The position numbers and the translations under genes are program-made. DNA of 5,864 nt from positions 1 through 5,864 of the forward strand of contig DATIYF010000010.1 in the NCBI GenBank assembly GCA_035517775.1. The letters run 5' to 3'. Shown in pieces: positions 5,316 through 5,864 of this stretch. The notes under the pieces are model-generated. The model did not search any database. It worked only from the letters and a program-made list of their open reading frames with translations, and was not told where the DNA came from. The DNA comes from DATIYF01 sp035517775 (GTDB lineage: Bacteria > Acidobacteriota > Terriglobia > Terriglobales > Acidobacteriaceae). Position 1 is the stretch's first letter. Every line of letters begins with the position of its first letter.

Positions 5316-5864
5316 ATGACCATTGCTGAACTCAAAGAAAAGAACATTACGGAGCTGACCAAGATCGCCCGATCTCTGGACCTCCCCGGCGCCAGCGGCC
5401 TGCGCAAGCAGGACCTGATCTTCAAGATCCTCCAGGCGCAAAGCGAAAAAGAAGGCCACATTTTTGCCGAGGGCGTGCTCGAAATCCTCCCCGACGGCTA
5501 CGGCTTCCTGCGCTCGCCCGACTACAACTACCTCCCTGGCCCCGACGACATCTACGTCTCGCCCTCCCAGATTCGCAAATTCGATCTCAAGACCGGCGAC
5601 ACCATCAGCGGCCAGGTCCGCCCTCCGCACGAGGGCGAGAAGTACTTCGCGCTGGTAAAGATCGAGGCGGTGAACTTCGAATCGCCCGAGGAAGCCCGCA
5701 ACAAAATCCTGTTCGATAACCTGACGCCGCTCTACCCGCAGGAGCGCCTGAAGCTCGAAACTGCCCGCGAAAATATCATGGCGCGCGTCATGGATCTGCT
5801 GACGCCGCTGGGCAAAGGCCAGCGCGGCCTCATCGTCTCGCCGCCCCGTGCCGGCAAGACCATG
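5316..5864 (+). CDS. rho: Transcription termination factor Rho, N-terminal part
   Basis: Partial gene: 183 codons are present and the frame is open at the right edge; full-length Rho is usually about 420 residues or more. Rho is a hexameric RNA-dependent ATPase/translocase that ends transcription of untranslated RNA. Residues 1-45 are the Rho N-terminal helical domain (MTIAELKEKN..., LRKQDLIFKILQ). Residues 50-123 are the OB-fold (cold-shock-like) RNA-binding domain, with DGYGFLRS (60-67) and DDIYVSPSQIRKFDLKTGD (77-95) almost identical to E. coli Rho. NKILFDNLTPLYP (129-141) leads into the ATPase core, and the window ends in the Walker A loop SPPRAGKT (175-182). There is no long acidic or basic insertion at the N-terminus of the kind seen in some high-GC phyla. 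The start is supported by AGGTGA six bases upstream and by alignment with the E. coli N-terminus. Confidence 0.97.
   Translation, partial: MTIAELKEKNITELTKIARSLDLPGASGLRKQDLIFKILQAQSEKEGHIFAEGVLEILPDGYGFLRSPDYNYLPGPDDIYVSPSQIRKFDLKTGDTISGQVRPPHEGEKYFALVKIEAVNFESPEEARNKILFDNLTPLYPQERLKLETARENIMARVMDLLTPLGKGQRGLIVSPPRAGKTM

Noticed and set aside
5289..5630. 113-codon open frame on the minus strand opposite rho
   Set aside because: The plus strand encodes unmistakable Rho RNA-binding domain sequence; the antisense frame has no support.

Overview
The window looks like chromosomal DNA of a moderately GC-rich Acidobacteriota (Acidobacteriia / Terriglobales-like) bacterium. That placement is an inference from gene-family content. 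It rests on an HAF-repeat secreted protein, a winged-helix/TM/TPR one-component regulator of the type abundant in that phylum, and a small ITIETE...ICLNSL family protein. No tRNA, rRNA, CRISPR array, insertion sequence or prophage gene is visible. The two ends are conserved housekeeping genes: comM/yifB, cut at its 5' end, and rho, cut at its 3' end.

Layout. Bases 1-505 (+) encode the C-terminal third of the ComM/YifB AAA+ protein. A strong hairpin at 582-611 lies between it and the convergent gene at 617-1786 (-), which encodes a secreted HAF-repeat protein with about seven repeat units and a likely beta-propeller fold. Upstream on the same minus strand, 1885-2154 encodes an 89-residue CxxC protein with a degenerate excisionase-like C-terminal half. 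A 231-base divergent intergenic region (2155-2385) carries an inverted repeat and candidate plus-strand promoters. It leads into 2386-4758 (+), a 790-residue CadC/ToxR-style regulator: cytoplasmic OmpR-type winged helix, one membrane helix, a TolB/CsgG-like extracytoplasmic domain, then TPR-like helical repeats. After a 257-base non-coding stretch, 5016-5234 (+) encodes a 72-residue protein resembling the RNA polymerase omega subunit. A terminator-like hairpin overlaps its stop codon, and rho begins at 5316.

How the parts may work together. The omega-like protein and Rho both act on transcription, and the hairpin plus pyrimidine-rich leader between them could tune rho expression. The large regulator probably senses something in the periplasm through its TPR region and acts on DNA near the membrane; its targets cannot be read from the window. 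The HAF protein and the CxxC protein may share a minus-strand transcript, but the 98-base gap with a hairpin makes that uncertain.

I found no convincing new multi-gene system. The best leads are the omega-like gene beside rho with its structured flanks, the kinase-free version of an acidobacterial sensor architecture, and the CxxC/excisionase-like small protein family.
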